DNA from: Hanleya hanleyi
Taxonomy: Eukaryota; Mollusca; Polyplacophora; Lepidopleurida; Hanleyidae
Assembly (NCBI GenBank): GCA_036873755.1
Contig: JAVTVY010012683.1
Location: 460,020 to 524,019 of the forward strand
DNA length: 64,000 nucleotides
Direction: 5' to 3'
A program made the position numbers and the translations under genes. Within the stretch, counting starts at the first letter, position 1. The number at the start of each line of letters is the position of its first letter. Positions 1 to 10,012 of the stretch are shown here, one piece after another. Under the pieces are notes generated by a model that had not been told where the DNA came from, ran no database searches, and saw only the letters and a list, made by a program, of their open reading frames with translations.

Positions 1-80
1 ATTCAGTGAGAGTAATTTGATTAAACACAAGGAAACTACCAAGTTTGAAACATACAGTGTAGTACAGACCTGTCTTACAC

Positions 81-150
81 TCCGTTATTTTCCTATATTT
101 CTCCTATATTTTTGCTAATTTCCTACTATATTTTCTCCTATATTTTCACT
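81..150. repeat. T-rich CCTATATTT block
   Basis: Short degenerate repeat of CCTATATTTCTC-like words. A similar block lies at 9035-9120, next to another transposon relic, so it may be part of a dispersed element. Nothing else is seen in 1-499. Confidence 0.5.
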
Positions 151-499
151 GTGAGCGACTTGCAGGCCTGTTAATGGTACCCCAATATCTTGAATAATTA
201 TATCCCTGCTTTATCAGCTATCCATAAATACCCTGCAATGGTTGGAATACTTAGCATTGGAATGGGCTGATAAAAGTGGCCATAATATATTTCTCCGGCC
301 TAGTTTTAATGGACTTCGACTTATAAATTCTTCTCGTAGGTATCGTAATATTGGGAACAATACCAATTTGATCCATTTAGCATGTTATTGTCATACATAC
401 AGTTCATTTCTCCCTGGCCCTTCTTCATACTGTATATCATTGAATATATAAAGGACATATTGATTATATTCTTCAATTCTGGTTGAATTTCTGATTTCA

Positions 500-1390
500 T
501 TGTTAGAAACCCGCCCACTTGTTGCAGAAGTGAAACGGGCATATCAGCCGTACTCCGACACTATGACAGAAGAGGAGAAACGGAACAACTTGATGGCCAA
601 TTTATCTCTCATCAAGCCAAAATCTGCTATATGTCAGCTGTGGAGAGCAGTGAAGGAAGATACAGTCTTGCCTATTCAAATGAAGGATGCTGCACCAGTA
701 GCTATGTATCTGGAGGATTATATTGTAGGACAAACACTGAAATTGAAAGAAAGTATAGATGATAAGGTGCAGTATATGAGGAGCCATCTACCTAAAATTA
801 CAGATGCAGAAGTGAAGTCTGTTTCAAAACAGACAATGGGACAGTTTAACAATGAAAAATGGGTGAGGGCACGCATTGGAAGAATCACAGCCTCCAGTTT
901 TGGGAAGGTGACGACCAGGCTGAAGACTCTTGAAAATCCAAATGATTGCAGAAGCAAGGATGTAGGACCCTTGCTAGTTCAGTTGATGGGATACAACCCA
1001 CCAGATTCCAATCTACCACCTCTAAAGTACGGTCGGGAAAATAAGAGTAAGGCATGGGCTGCTTACATACAACACCAAACAAGTTTAGGCCATGTAAATG
1101 TACAAGGCCAAGGGTTGGTCGAGATCAAGTGCCCATACACCCTCAGGATTCTAATATCCTATCTACCCCCCCCCCCCTGCTTTCCTGTGTCTGAAGAACA
1201 ATCAGCTCACACTCAAGCAACCCCACCAGTATGTTGCACAGGTTCAGGGTAAACTGGCTGTTGTACAGAGGGAGGGGTGTGAATTTGTGGTGTATTGTCC
1301 AAGCGATATCCTCGTCGAGCGAATTGCAGTCAGTCAGCCCTACTGGGAAGATGTACTTCCACCACTTGTCAGGTTTTATAATACCTAATA
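500..1390 (+). pseudogene. YqaJ-type viral recombinase/exonuclease relic
   Basis: The frame from 500 has no ATG at its opening (first codon TTG) and is probably the middle of a longer protein. The block W-VRARIGRITASSFGKV, then LKYGRENKSKAWAAYIQH and GLVEIKCPY, matches the order of the YqaJ/lambda-exonuclease fold, a PD-(D/E)XK nuclease of phage-type recombination that is often found in animal mobile elements. The segment that normally carries the SPDG active-site aspartate between the YIQHQ and VEIKCPY blocks is missing, so an internal deletion is likely. At the C-run near 1165-1176 the frame shifts. The family's C-terminal part (QYVAQVQGKLAVV, then a VERI-like block and a WEDVLPPLVRFY end) continues in another frame to about 1387. 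The enzyme is dead as written. Some eukaryotic DNA transposons are reported to carry YqaJ proteins, which would fit the transposase relics at 7-9 kb, but no physical link is visible. Confidence 0.75.
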
Positions 1391-1483
1391 GTCATCAGCA
1401 AACACCATAGACCCATCTCGCAAATTCGAGAAATCAAAACTAAGTACAAGAAGAGCAATTACTTGAAAATGCGTGCTCGAAAG

Positions 1484-1894
1484 TGAGATCAACCTGTAGC
1501 GCCTGATGAAAACAATGCAGATGGCCACGGTCATGACTGTCAGGCCGATAAGGCAACATGCGACGTTGGGACAAATACAGTCGTAGGAAACGGTGATCTT
1601 TCGGAAGACTTCTTTGGGGCTAGCCGAGATGATTCCATCATTGTTCTTGGCACCAGTCCAGATAAATCCAGGGTGCTAATGAACAAAACAAACATTCCCA
1701 GTACCAGTGCCAGCCAGAGTGTTGAAGATGTACACCCAACAGACCAACCTGAGAAATCTTACTGCCTAGTATGTAAGAGCTTGTACTCGGATGATGCCAC
1801 GCAATTCAAATACCAATGTGTTCTCTCTGAACAATGCTTCTTTTTGGCATCACATGCGATGTGTTGGGATGACAAAAAAAGCTGGACGGTTTGA
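1484..1894 (+). pseudogene. Cys-rich, PHD-like zinc-binding tail (unknown protein)
   Basis: An open frame runs from just after a TGA near 1480 to the stop at 1894. Its C-terminus shows YCLVCKSLYSDD, then QC, EQCFF, H-AMCWDD and SWTV: a C-x2-C ... C ... C ... H-x2-C spacing like the treble-clef/PHD-like tails of some transposon proteins. It follows the YqaJ relic by about 100 bp on the same strand and could be a later part of the same element. No ATG clearly starts it; the first ATG is at 1679. Function unknown. Confidence 0.4.
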
Positions 1895-3280
1895 GAGACA
1901 AGCCTTTCATTTGTAAAGCGTGTAGTCCTCCACGCAATCGTACTGCCACTAACATGTAGATTGTGAATTTTATCTCGTTTGTTTTCTTTCGAATCAGGGA
2001 TAGAAAATGAGTGGGATAACCCTGGAAATGCGTAGTAGGCCTTGATGTTAATTGATGTGAGAACAGATGATGTTGGATGTCCGAATTAAAGCTCACAAAT
2101 TAATGTTAACACATTGAAATTCCCCTCGAGAGAGATCGTCTAGGAAAGACCATGCACTGTATGAAAATATGATATACCAATCCTCTAGACTATGTAATGT
2201 ACATTGTATTTATTACCTATTATGTAAACCCTGTAGACTATGTAATGTATGCATATATTACGGGAAATTCGATCACAGGAAGTGAAATTTCTCACCATAA
2301 ACCTGGGGTGATCAAATGTGGTGGCGCAATATATTTCACATATTTTGTACATCCATATCAGCTTGACGTTACGTCATTTTTTAGGATATTTTATTTCTTT
2401 CAATTTTAAATTCACCATCTGTAGGCAAACTGGCCCCTTGTCACACCATCTTTACTAAAATAGAAAGTTGACAAATTGTTGCAGATTAATTGGTTCGAAT
2501 TAGTGCAGATAAACCATTTTTTCTTTGTCAGTTGAAATATTTTAGAGTTAATTAGAATCCCTGATTGAATTTTCATCACATAGTTGGGGCTAATTGAATG
2601 TCAATTGGGTGATTGCATGATTAGAGGATTTACGGTAGACCATGTTAACCGTTAATTGAGAGTCGAGTAGAGGGTTCTAAGCCCAATCTTCACAGGATGG
2701 GAGGCCTGGCATGTCTTAAGTTACTTATTGACCGCATTGCTCAATAGTCTCTGGGGTAAATCTCAATATTGTGAATGAAAATAAATGCAAATTATGATTG
2801 TGAGGAACCTATCACTTATGTTTGTCTACTATTCATGCCACTGACACTGTGTATCGGCTCAAACAGAAATCCGTTGGAAACACTGATGATTTTGCAATAG
2901 TAAATGTCTGAAGTCATCCATACTCGGAGTTGCTTTCCTTCTCTCTGATAATATACCCATGGTGTTTTCATGTTGACATGTCTAAAAGCAGATTTGTGAG
3001 AGCAGACTAACCCAGCCACTGACTGATCCGTATTCACCGATCACTGTGGAGAGCATCAAGGTTAATCTTAACATATGATTTGATAGGGAAATGTGCGACA
3101 TTCCATCACAACTAGAGCCTTAGGCACTGAAACGGGGCTATTTAAATGTAAAATAGGGTGTTGGAATAATTCCACCAACTCTTTGATGTTTCATCTCATG
3201 GCGAAGAGCCATACTTGTAGTCTCACACATTCCTCTCAACTAGGATCTCTAGTGCATTAGTATAATTGTACACATATATA
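1895..3280. other. Non-coding, no recognised element
   Basis: AT-rich sequence. Apart from short direct repeats around 2185-2250 (CTATGTAATGTA words) I see no gene, RNA or repeat. The short frames here lack motifs and look random. Confidence 0.5.
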
Positions 3281-3389
3281 TATTTAAAAAAAAAGCTGGG
3301 ACAGACATTTATTATGAAACCAACCTGATGAAATGATAAAATAATGTCTTCACTGCATGTTACCAATATTTGTCAAAATTTTCACTTTT

Positions 3390-4530
3390 TTCAGATAATC
3401 GAAAGCATATCCTTCAGCAGTAAATAACAATACGAAGCTGCGCATCTGAAAACCCCTCGTCTCTGGGTACATTCATAATGTATTCAATTTGAACCAAGAT
3501 GTCAGGAACACCAAGCAGTCAAGTCACAAATATACAGATTATCAAAAATTTTGCAATTAGGAATGACCCCCAAGGTTTCCGTCCAATCAGAGAAACCGGT
3601 TTTCATTACATAAGTTTCTTGATGCATCAATGATGTATACCAAATTTTACATCGAGCATTTAAACGGTATCAGAGATAGAGATCATTAATGATTGAGCAT
3701 AAATTAAAGATGGCCGCTCATCCTTCCCGCCACTCAGAGGAACTAATGTGGTTATTAATTGAAAGTCTCTTGATACATTGATGCTGTATACCAAGTTTCG
3801 TATAGAACACTGAATTGGTATCAGAGATATACATCATTAAAGATTTTGCATAAATTAAAGATGGCCACCAAGGTTTCCGCCCAATCAGAGAAACCGGAAC
3901 TGTCGTTTGTCGTCAGTATACATCGATGATGTATACCAAATTTTACATCGAGCACTTGAACGGTTTCAGAGAACGAGATCATTAATGATTTTGCATAAAG
4001 TAAAGATGGCCGCCGGCATCCTTCTCTCCACTTAGAGGAACTGATGTGGTTATTCATTGCAAGTCTCTTGATACATCGATGCTGTATACCAAGTTTGGTA
4101 TAGAACACTTAAATGGTATCAGAGATATATATTATTAAAGTTTTTGCATAAATTAAAGATGGCCACCAAGGTTTTCAGTCAATCAGATCCCGATTTAAAG
4201 TATCTGTATGTATCGATGATGTATACCAACTTTCGTATAAAACAATTGAATGGGAACAGAGATATGCATCATTATCGATTTTGCATAAATTAAAGATGGC
4301 CTCCAGGATTTCCAGCTAATCAGAAAAGCCGGTTTGGTAATTCATTGAAAGTTGCTTGATGTATCGGTGATGTATACTAACTTTCGTACTGAACAGTTGG
4401 ATGGTTTCCGAGATATGGATCATTATCCATTCTGCATAAAATTAAAGATGGCCGCCAAGGTTTCCACCCAATCAGGTCGCAATTCAATAGGCTTCTGGTC
4501 CTTGACCAGGTAAATAAGCATACCAAATTT
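3390..4530 (+). repeat. Tandem array, ~148-bp unit (HINE-like element body)
   Basis: The word TAAAGATGGCC recurs near 3705, 3857, 4003, 4157, 4291 and 4444, giving a unit of about 148 bp. Each unit also carries GATGTATACCAA and a CGAGCACTTGAACGGT-like stretch. The array is followed by ACAGACGGACG, the palindrome TGGCCAAAATTGGCC (4618-4632) and GGGGTAAAAATG. This modular build (array, GACGGAC block, small hairpin) recurs at 53.9-54.7, 55.0-55.7 and 58.7-60.0 kb. It resembles the non-autonomous Helitron/Helentron-type elements with central tandem repeats described in bivalves; that assignment is inference. Confidence 0.65.
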
Positions 4531-4835
4531 GGAATTCTTCAGTGGAACCGTTTTCCGTCTATCTCGCTCACGTACTGACGTACGAACAGACGGACGTTCA
4601 AGACGACAATACCCCATGGCCAAAATTGGCCGAGGGGTAAAAATGAGTATTGAGATACAAGGTAAAATCCTCATGGGTAGATGGATTGAAGCTATGCTGG
4701 GATGCATCCTCTCATGGCATCATATTGTTTCATGTACCTCCTCCCTAGTATATTACAGTTCTATTTGGTTATCTCCCCTTTCACCTTACAGCTTCAAAAC
4801 TGTGGTATGCAGAGCTCTTTCTGTAGATCGGGGGG
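4531..4835 (+). repeat. Direct repeat, left copy flanking LINE copy 1
   Basis: Begins GGAATTCTTCAGTGGAACCG and ends CTGTAGATCGGGGG. It matches 5273-5559 over its whole length with scattered substitutions and a few small deletions. The LINE copy lies exactly between the two. Confidence 0.85.
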
Positions 4836-5272
4836 AGAGAGAGAGAGAGAATTAGGGTTTAACGTCGCATTCAGCAATATTTCAGCTATATAGCGACGAT
4901 CAAACAAAATTCTAAGCAATCAATTCAAAAACTCGGTAAACTAATGCGTTAAAACAGGTACAAACATTAAAATTTGTACAACAAACCAATCTCTCTCAAA
5001 TAACCTAAAATACAATCTTCTTTCACTCTGCTAAAAAGATCTTCCAGCGTATCTGCTCGATAAAAAGTATCTCTTACAGTTTTAAAATCTATGCAGTCCA
5101 GGAGAATATGTCTCACCGTCAGATCTTCATGGCAAGGTATACACCTTGGAATCGGCTCCTGTTTTAGTAAATATTCATGAGTTAATCGTGTGTGACCGAT
5201 CCTACATCGTCTAATCATGGCCTGGTCGAAGCGTTTATCACTGTTCAGGTGAGTATAACCAACCGTTTTTTT
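4836..5272 (-). mobile_element. LINE copy 1 (5'-truncated, RNase H LINE family)
   Basis: On the minus strand this reads the extreme C-terminus of a LINE ORF2: the HLNSDKRFDQAMIRRCRIGH block, a zf-RVT-like PRCIPCHEDLT-H-C knuckle, and the terminal LREIGLLYKF. A 3' UTR of about 120 bp and a (CT)n tail follow, seen on the plus strand as (GA)n at 4836-4851. The coding part is intact but truncated at the conserved KKTVGYTH position. The 3' end is shared with all other copies in the window. Flanked by the 4531/5273 direct repeat. Confidence 0.9.
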
Positions 5273-5559
5273 GGAATTCTTCAGTGGAACCGTTTTCCGT
5301 CTATCTCGCTCACGTACTGACACGAACACACGGACATTCAAGACGACAATACCCCAAAATTGGCCAAGGGGTAAAAATGAGTATTGATATACAATGTAAA
5401 ATCCTCATGGTTAGATGGACTGAAGCTATGCTGGGATGCATCCTCTCATGGAATCATATAGTTCCATGTACCTCCTCCCTAGTATATTACAGTTCTATTT
5501 GGTTATCACTTACAGCTTCAAAACTGTGATATGCAGAGCTCTTTCTGTAGATCAGGGGG
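5273..5559 (+). repeat. Direct repeat, right copy flanking LINE copy 1
   Basis: Second copy of 4531-4835, beginning exactly at the 5' truncation point of LINE copy 1 and ending at ATCAGGGGG, where unrelated sequence begins. Confidence 0.85.
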
Positions 5560-6125
5560 AAATGCTTGCAACATTCCATGAATATTTCAGAAGTAGAATG
5601 GAAAGAAAACATTTCTGAATGCAGGGAAATTATTACGTAAATGATTTGACCACCACTGGATTTTAGAAACTTACCATAAAAAGATAATGCAGAGGGTCTT
5701 GAGGGGTAAGCTTAAATGGCGAAAATTTCAAACTGTAACTCAACACACATATTTCATGAAAATGTAAATGAATACAGGCAAAGTGAAATATCCCATTGTT
5801 TTCTACAATGAATTACACTTATACTGGTATTATTTAATACTAAATTACTGCCCAAACACGCTTTCTAATGAGAATGAGTTAGTCCCACAAAATCACTCAA
5901 CATGCGCCTCTCAAAATCTGTGGTTTAGCAGACGACATATTTTGAGCACGAAAGTAGTGCCACTGGAAAATGAACGAAAACACGCATAAAATTAGATAAA
6001 TGGAAATGTAACTTAAACATATCAGACCTGCAACTATACGCGAACATTAAAAACACAGAAACCTGGAAATTCTAAAGAAGGAAGTAAGAACTCTATCTTT
6101 TGCTGTGTTAGCAAGACACAGAGCT
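5546..6125 (+). repeat. ~580-bp interspersed repeat, copy A
   Basis: The segment from ATCAGGG and AAATGCTTGCAACATTCC through GTGTTAGCAAGACACAGAG recurs in the same orientation at 56216-56815 with about 10% divergence by eye. It has no coding potential. Class unknown. Confidence 0.85.
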
Positions 6126-6566
6126 GCAGCTCAATTTTTTTTTTCTGACTACAAGACAGGACCATTAGTCCCTACGCGCCTACATCGCCCCGTGAAAATG
6201 TCAGTACGTCAAAACCAACCCCGTTGGATACCCCATGCTTTAATTTCATGATTTAATCTCGGCTAGTTTAAATTATCCACAGTTTTGGCATAGCTCTGTT
6301 AAAGTTTAACCTTGTTGCTTTGTCAAGTGCCCTGATGTCCACTCCATCCAATAGAAAGACTTTTCTGACCAGCACAAGCATTGCCCAGACCCCTTAACCT
6401 AGCTCATCAAGACATTTTCCCCCCAAAATATCAGCAAATTATCTCCCTTGACAAAGGCAAGAATCGGCAACGTTTTGTAAACAGTGGAATGTAGCTTTTT
6501 AAATATGTTGGAAAATGAAGGTTTTGGGTTCAAGGCATGGCATGCTGTGATTCAACATATTACAGG

Positions 6567-6690
6567 CGTCTAGTCCGTCATTCATAATCCAGCCGTCGTC
6601 CATTAGAGAATATCCGCGTCCATAATCCAAAGATCTATTCCATTTCCATATAACAGTATTAGCACCAAATTCCAAAAGACAAAGCTCTAT
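6567..6690 (-). repeat. TACAAGCG repeat family, short truncated copy
   Basis: Starts TTACAGGCGTCTAGTCCGTC and matches the first ~120 bp of the 10013 element before stopping at about 6690. It shares its left end with the copies at 7535, 10013 and 61118; only the other end varies. Confidence 0.8.
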
Positions 6691-7369
6691 TCAGGAATAA
6701 ACCCACAAAATAAAATAAGTCAGTACTTTCTTCAAGGCTTTTTCTGATGGTCAAAGTAGATTCTTACTTACACATGTACATGTATACAACAAATGAAGAA
6801 ACAACAGGTAGTCGAAATATATTCATTTAATCTGGAGCCTTCCTTTGACATAGGATACTGAATGCATAGAGCAGATTCCTGATGACCTCAAAGTGCATTC
6901 ACTGTATTTTGCAAACAATAAAAACTCATTAGAATAATAGAAGTGGAGAAACCTGGCAAAAAGGAAGCACAAATTACATGTAAAGGCACTGCATAAGCAC
7001 TGATTACATGTAACTACATCAATTTTTTATTGCTTTGTCCTGTAACTACATTGTATTACCATTTTGGTGAGAAGGCATGGTTCACTTGATCTAAATACGA
7101 TGCTATGGTTTTCTACATCATGATGATATTCCTAATCTACATCATGTTGCTAGCCTGCACCCTCAAAATTGTACGGTAAGGTCTCCAATAATTCAATCAC
7201 TTTTAGACCATCTTTAATTTCATCATGCCACACATCACCTATTTACAATTACATCATGATGCAACATTAATCTACATCACATTTCCATACCAATATTACA
7301 TGTATTACAGCATTCAAACCTACAATTACATTGTGGTGCTAATCTTATCCACATCCTCATCTAGCATAT
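6691..7369. other. Non-coding; CATCATGATG-rich
   Basis: AT-rich sequence. Several ACATCATGATG-like words between 7115 and 7275 suggest a decayed short tandem repeat. No gene seen. Confidence 0.4.
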
Positions 7370-7534
7370 TCACAGTGCCAGTGGACATCGTAGATTGCAT
7401 AATGCAGCTGCTACTTTCATGACCTCATCTAACGAATGCAACATAGTGATTGGGACTTCACGTTGGAGCATCACAAATGTTTTTACTCTTCGGATGGCTT
7501 GTTCCACATAGATCCTCCGGTTTGCATTACAAGC
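7370..7534 (-). pseudogene. DDE transposase C-terminus (DDE_Tnp_4-like)
   Basis: The minus frame reads RRIYVEQAIRRVKTF, then REVPITMLHSLDEVMKVAA and ALCNLRCPL before a stop. R-I-x-V-E-x-A-I-x-R-x-K-x-F, with its catalytic glutamate, followed by the aliphatic helix ending CNL-x-x-PL, is the last block of the DDE_Tnp_4 type transposase shared by ISL2EU/Harbinger-like and THAP-linked transposons. Only this C-terminal piece is present: upstream of RRIYVE the frame runs straight into the TACAAGCG repeat copy at 7535, which appears to have inserted into the gene. A THAP-like relic on the same strand lies upstream at 9090-9320. Confidence 0.7.
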
Positions 7535-7830
7535 GTCTGGTCCGTCATTCATAATTCAGCCGTCGTCCACGAGAATATCCGCGTCCATAATCCAAAGACC
7601 TATTCCATATTCCATATAACCGTATTAGCACCAAATTCAAAAAGACAATCATAGTATACATAAACATAGGCTTGTTTCCTGCAAGAGAGAAGCGGTCAAC
7701 AGTTTTCAATGATGCCGGCAAGACATCATGATGTTTCAACAGTATCAAATCCGTATCGCTGATCAGTATTCTTAATCCATAATATTCGTTATAAAGTCGT
7801 CATCTAAAGAATGATGTATCTCAGTCACGC
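7535..7830 (-). mobile_element. TACAAGCG repeat family, truncated copy inserted in transposase gene
   Basis: Runs from TTACAAGCGTCTGGTCCGTC to GTCACGCT, matching 10013-10317 with a few substitutions and one small gap. Its left end abuts transposase codons. The shared end on the left and variable end on the right is the pattern of 5' truncation if the element is read on the minus strand. Confidence 0.8.
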
Positions 7831-7839
7831 TGATGTATC

Positions 7840-8397
7840 TCAAGACAGAACTTCATTGAGCATCAACTCTCTTAATGGAATTCGGACAATCAAAGATGCC
7901 CCCAGGAGCAAGGGATTGAAGGCCTATGAAGTACCAGTGACGAGATCCATGGTATCATCCACAAGACGTGCACATGAGATCTACAAACGGAGAATAGACG
8001 AAGAGAGAACAGGCTGCCAAAGAGAAAAACGAGGAAGAACAGCACAGGAACGAAAAGGCAGCAAATGTCAGGGAACAAAGGAAGATTTCCAAGGAGAAGG
8101 ATGATCTTGAGAAGAAAGATATATTACTGCAAGATAGTGCGAAAGAGTGCCTGGATACCCTGACTGTAGCTGAAAAAAATGTTTTCCGAGTCTACTCTGA
8201 AGCTGTCTAAAGCCATCAAAGAGAAGGACTATACACAGCTGTCAGTTGCTCAGGCAATGATAGAAAGCGCGAAGACAAAAATGGAATCTGCGAACCATAA
8301 ACTGGAGAACTTGAGAAAAGAAAAAATCAAGTTGAGTGGACAGAAGCGAAAGCTTATTGAGAAACTGGCAAAATCGTCAAAAGAAATCAAAGTCTAG
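7840..8397 (+). pseudogene. Charged coiled-coil protein relic
   Basis: Three successive plus-strand frames build one protein. First comes SINSLNGIRTIKDA with VPVTRSMVSSTRRAHEIYK (to about 8000). Then a highly charged helix with KISKEKDDLEKKD and TLTVAEKNVFRVYSEAV runs to a stop near 8210. The last part, LSKAIKEKDYTQLSVAQAM and LENLRKEKIKLSGQK, ends at the stop at 8397. Changing frame near 8005 and again near 8205 restores continuity, so two indels have broken it. The product would be a lysine/glutamate-rich coiled coil. Similar proteins of unknown function are multi-copy in cnidarians and molluscs, to my recollection. It lies between the two transposase relics but on the opposite strand, so it is probably a separate insertion. 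Confidence 0.55.
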
Positions 8398-8510
8398 ATG
8401 AGAAGTTACTAGTAGTTATGACAGTATTCAGTTGACTGCAAAGTATACCTGGTGTAGTGAATATATTTATGGGACCTTTGAGTGTATCGTTTTGAAGTAC
8501 AACAAATGTT

Positions 8511-8766
8511 TGCAGGTTTATATTACAGAATTGCAATTTTTCACATGTCATGATGCCTACAGTTTATGTAATCATTTCAGAATGTTTCATTTTTACTAGT
8601 CATTAAGGGATATATGAACAATTCAAATGATTGTGATCGATTAGCCGATATGGTACATACGTTGACACCTGCAGGTTCATATTGCAGAATTGCAATGTTT
8701 CACATGCCATAATGCCCACAGCTAATGTAATTCTTTCAGAATGTTTTATTTTTACTAGTCAAGTGG
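8511..8766 (+). repeat. Two diverged direct repeats of ~98 bp
   Basis: TGCAGGTT-ATAT-GCAGAATTGCAAT ... CAGAATGTT-ATTTTTACTAGTCA occurs at 8511-8605 and 8670-8762, a spacing of about 160 bp. Non-coding. Confidence 0.7.
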
Positions 8767-9089
8767 TTGTGATACACTGGCCAAACATGCCCAAATCAAA
8801 CATGCCTAAATCAGCTACAGCTAAAGTAATTAGTTGAGATTGTTAGATCTGCCTAGTCAGTGAAGAACACTTACATTGTTTATGATCTTGTGATTGAGGT
8901 TTAATGTAATAAAATTTTTTTTAGATGTGAACTATCAGCCGGTGTCATTTCACGACTGGTAAGTCATGCTGGTCACACGGGTGGTGCTGATAAGGTATGG
9001 TGGTATTTCATTATTCCATTCGGCATGAGACTATGTAAGAATTCTCCTATATATCCCTATATTTCTGGGACAATTTTCCTATATTTCTC

Positions 9090-9320
9090 CTATATTTTCA
9101 TGAAAAACCTGCTATATTTTTGCTGAGGGGCACTCTGACCCCTGTAAGGATGATTACCATTAAAATACACCGAACATATCCGGGTGTCGCTGATCGGTTT
9201 CCAGACCGTTCTCCCTGGTCCAATTCTGTTAACGCATCTCATCCATCCTGTCCTCAAGTCGGGAAAGTTCTGCTGAGATGAACATGGTTTCAAATCATAT
9301 GGGGGAGGCAGGAACAACAA
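9090..9320 (-). pseudogene. THAP-type zinc-finger relic
   Basis: The minus frame contains FPDLRTGWMRCVNRIGPGRT, then W-KP and DTRICSVYFNGNHPY. The order W-x-x-x-x-N/R ... P ... R-I-C-S-x-H-F is the second half of a THAP (C2CH) DNA-binding domain. The zinc-ligand histidine of CSxHF is tyrosine here (CSVYF), so the finger would not bind zinc normally. THAP domains sit at the N-terminus of many P-like and DDE_Tnp_4 transposases. The position upstream and on the same strand as the 7370-7534 transposase tail suggests both come from one decayed transposon about 2 kb long. Confidence 0.55.
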
Positions 9321-10012
9321 CCATTTTTCTTATCGTGAAGGTTGCACCATTTTAATGACCAAGCTTCCAATTTCCTCTCACTGTTTTGGCATCCCACTAC
9401 ACAGCAACTTCGTCGTCTATAAACGCCTATTGAAGTAGCCATGATCATCCACAAATCTTGACAAAATCTGCATCACACAATAGATGGAAGGAATGAGAAT
9501 ATGAGGGTTGCCCTGTCCAGAGATTGACCCCCCCCACCGATTGGGGGCACCCTTCCTTCCTTACACACAACAAATGCACATAACATACTGCAGCAAGTCT
9601 TGATAAATGCTTGTAGATACGAATAATAGGAGCAGAACGAAAATATTCTAAAACGACGAGCTAAGCTGTGTCAAAACAGCACATAGCTAGCATATGTTGC
9701 CGATACGACAACAAGCAAAAGAAACAGTGCATTTACTGTTGTTGTTGTTGTTGTTGTCCCAATTTCTATGTCTGATGAACAAAAAAAAGTAACATTTATC
9801 ATATAAATATTGAGAATCTTGATTTTGGGAATGATTTATAAAAATTAGGCTCACCTACCTTTGCTCTAACGTCGGATCTAGATGTCAATATCGGTACCCG
9901 GTGACAACTGTCAGCCGAAGTTCAAACGAACCGCTACAAGCACATGGTGCTCCGATTGACCTCGCCGAGATCACTTCCGGTCCTAAGTGGCGATAGGAGT
10001 ATGGATCTGTGA
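9321..10012. other. Non-coding spacer with short microsatellites
   Basis: Contains a C-run (9530-9540) and (GTT)n at about 9737-9756. No gene seen. Confidence 0.5.
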
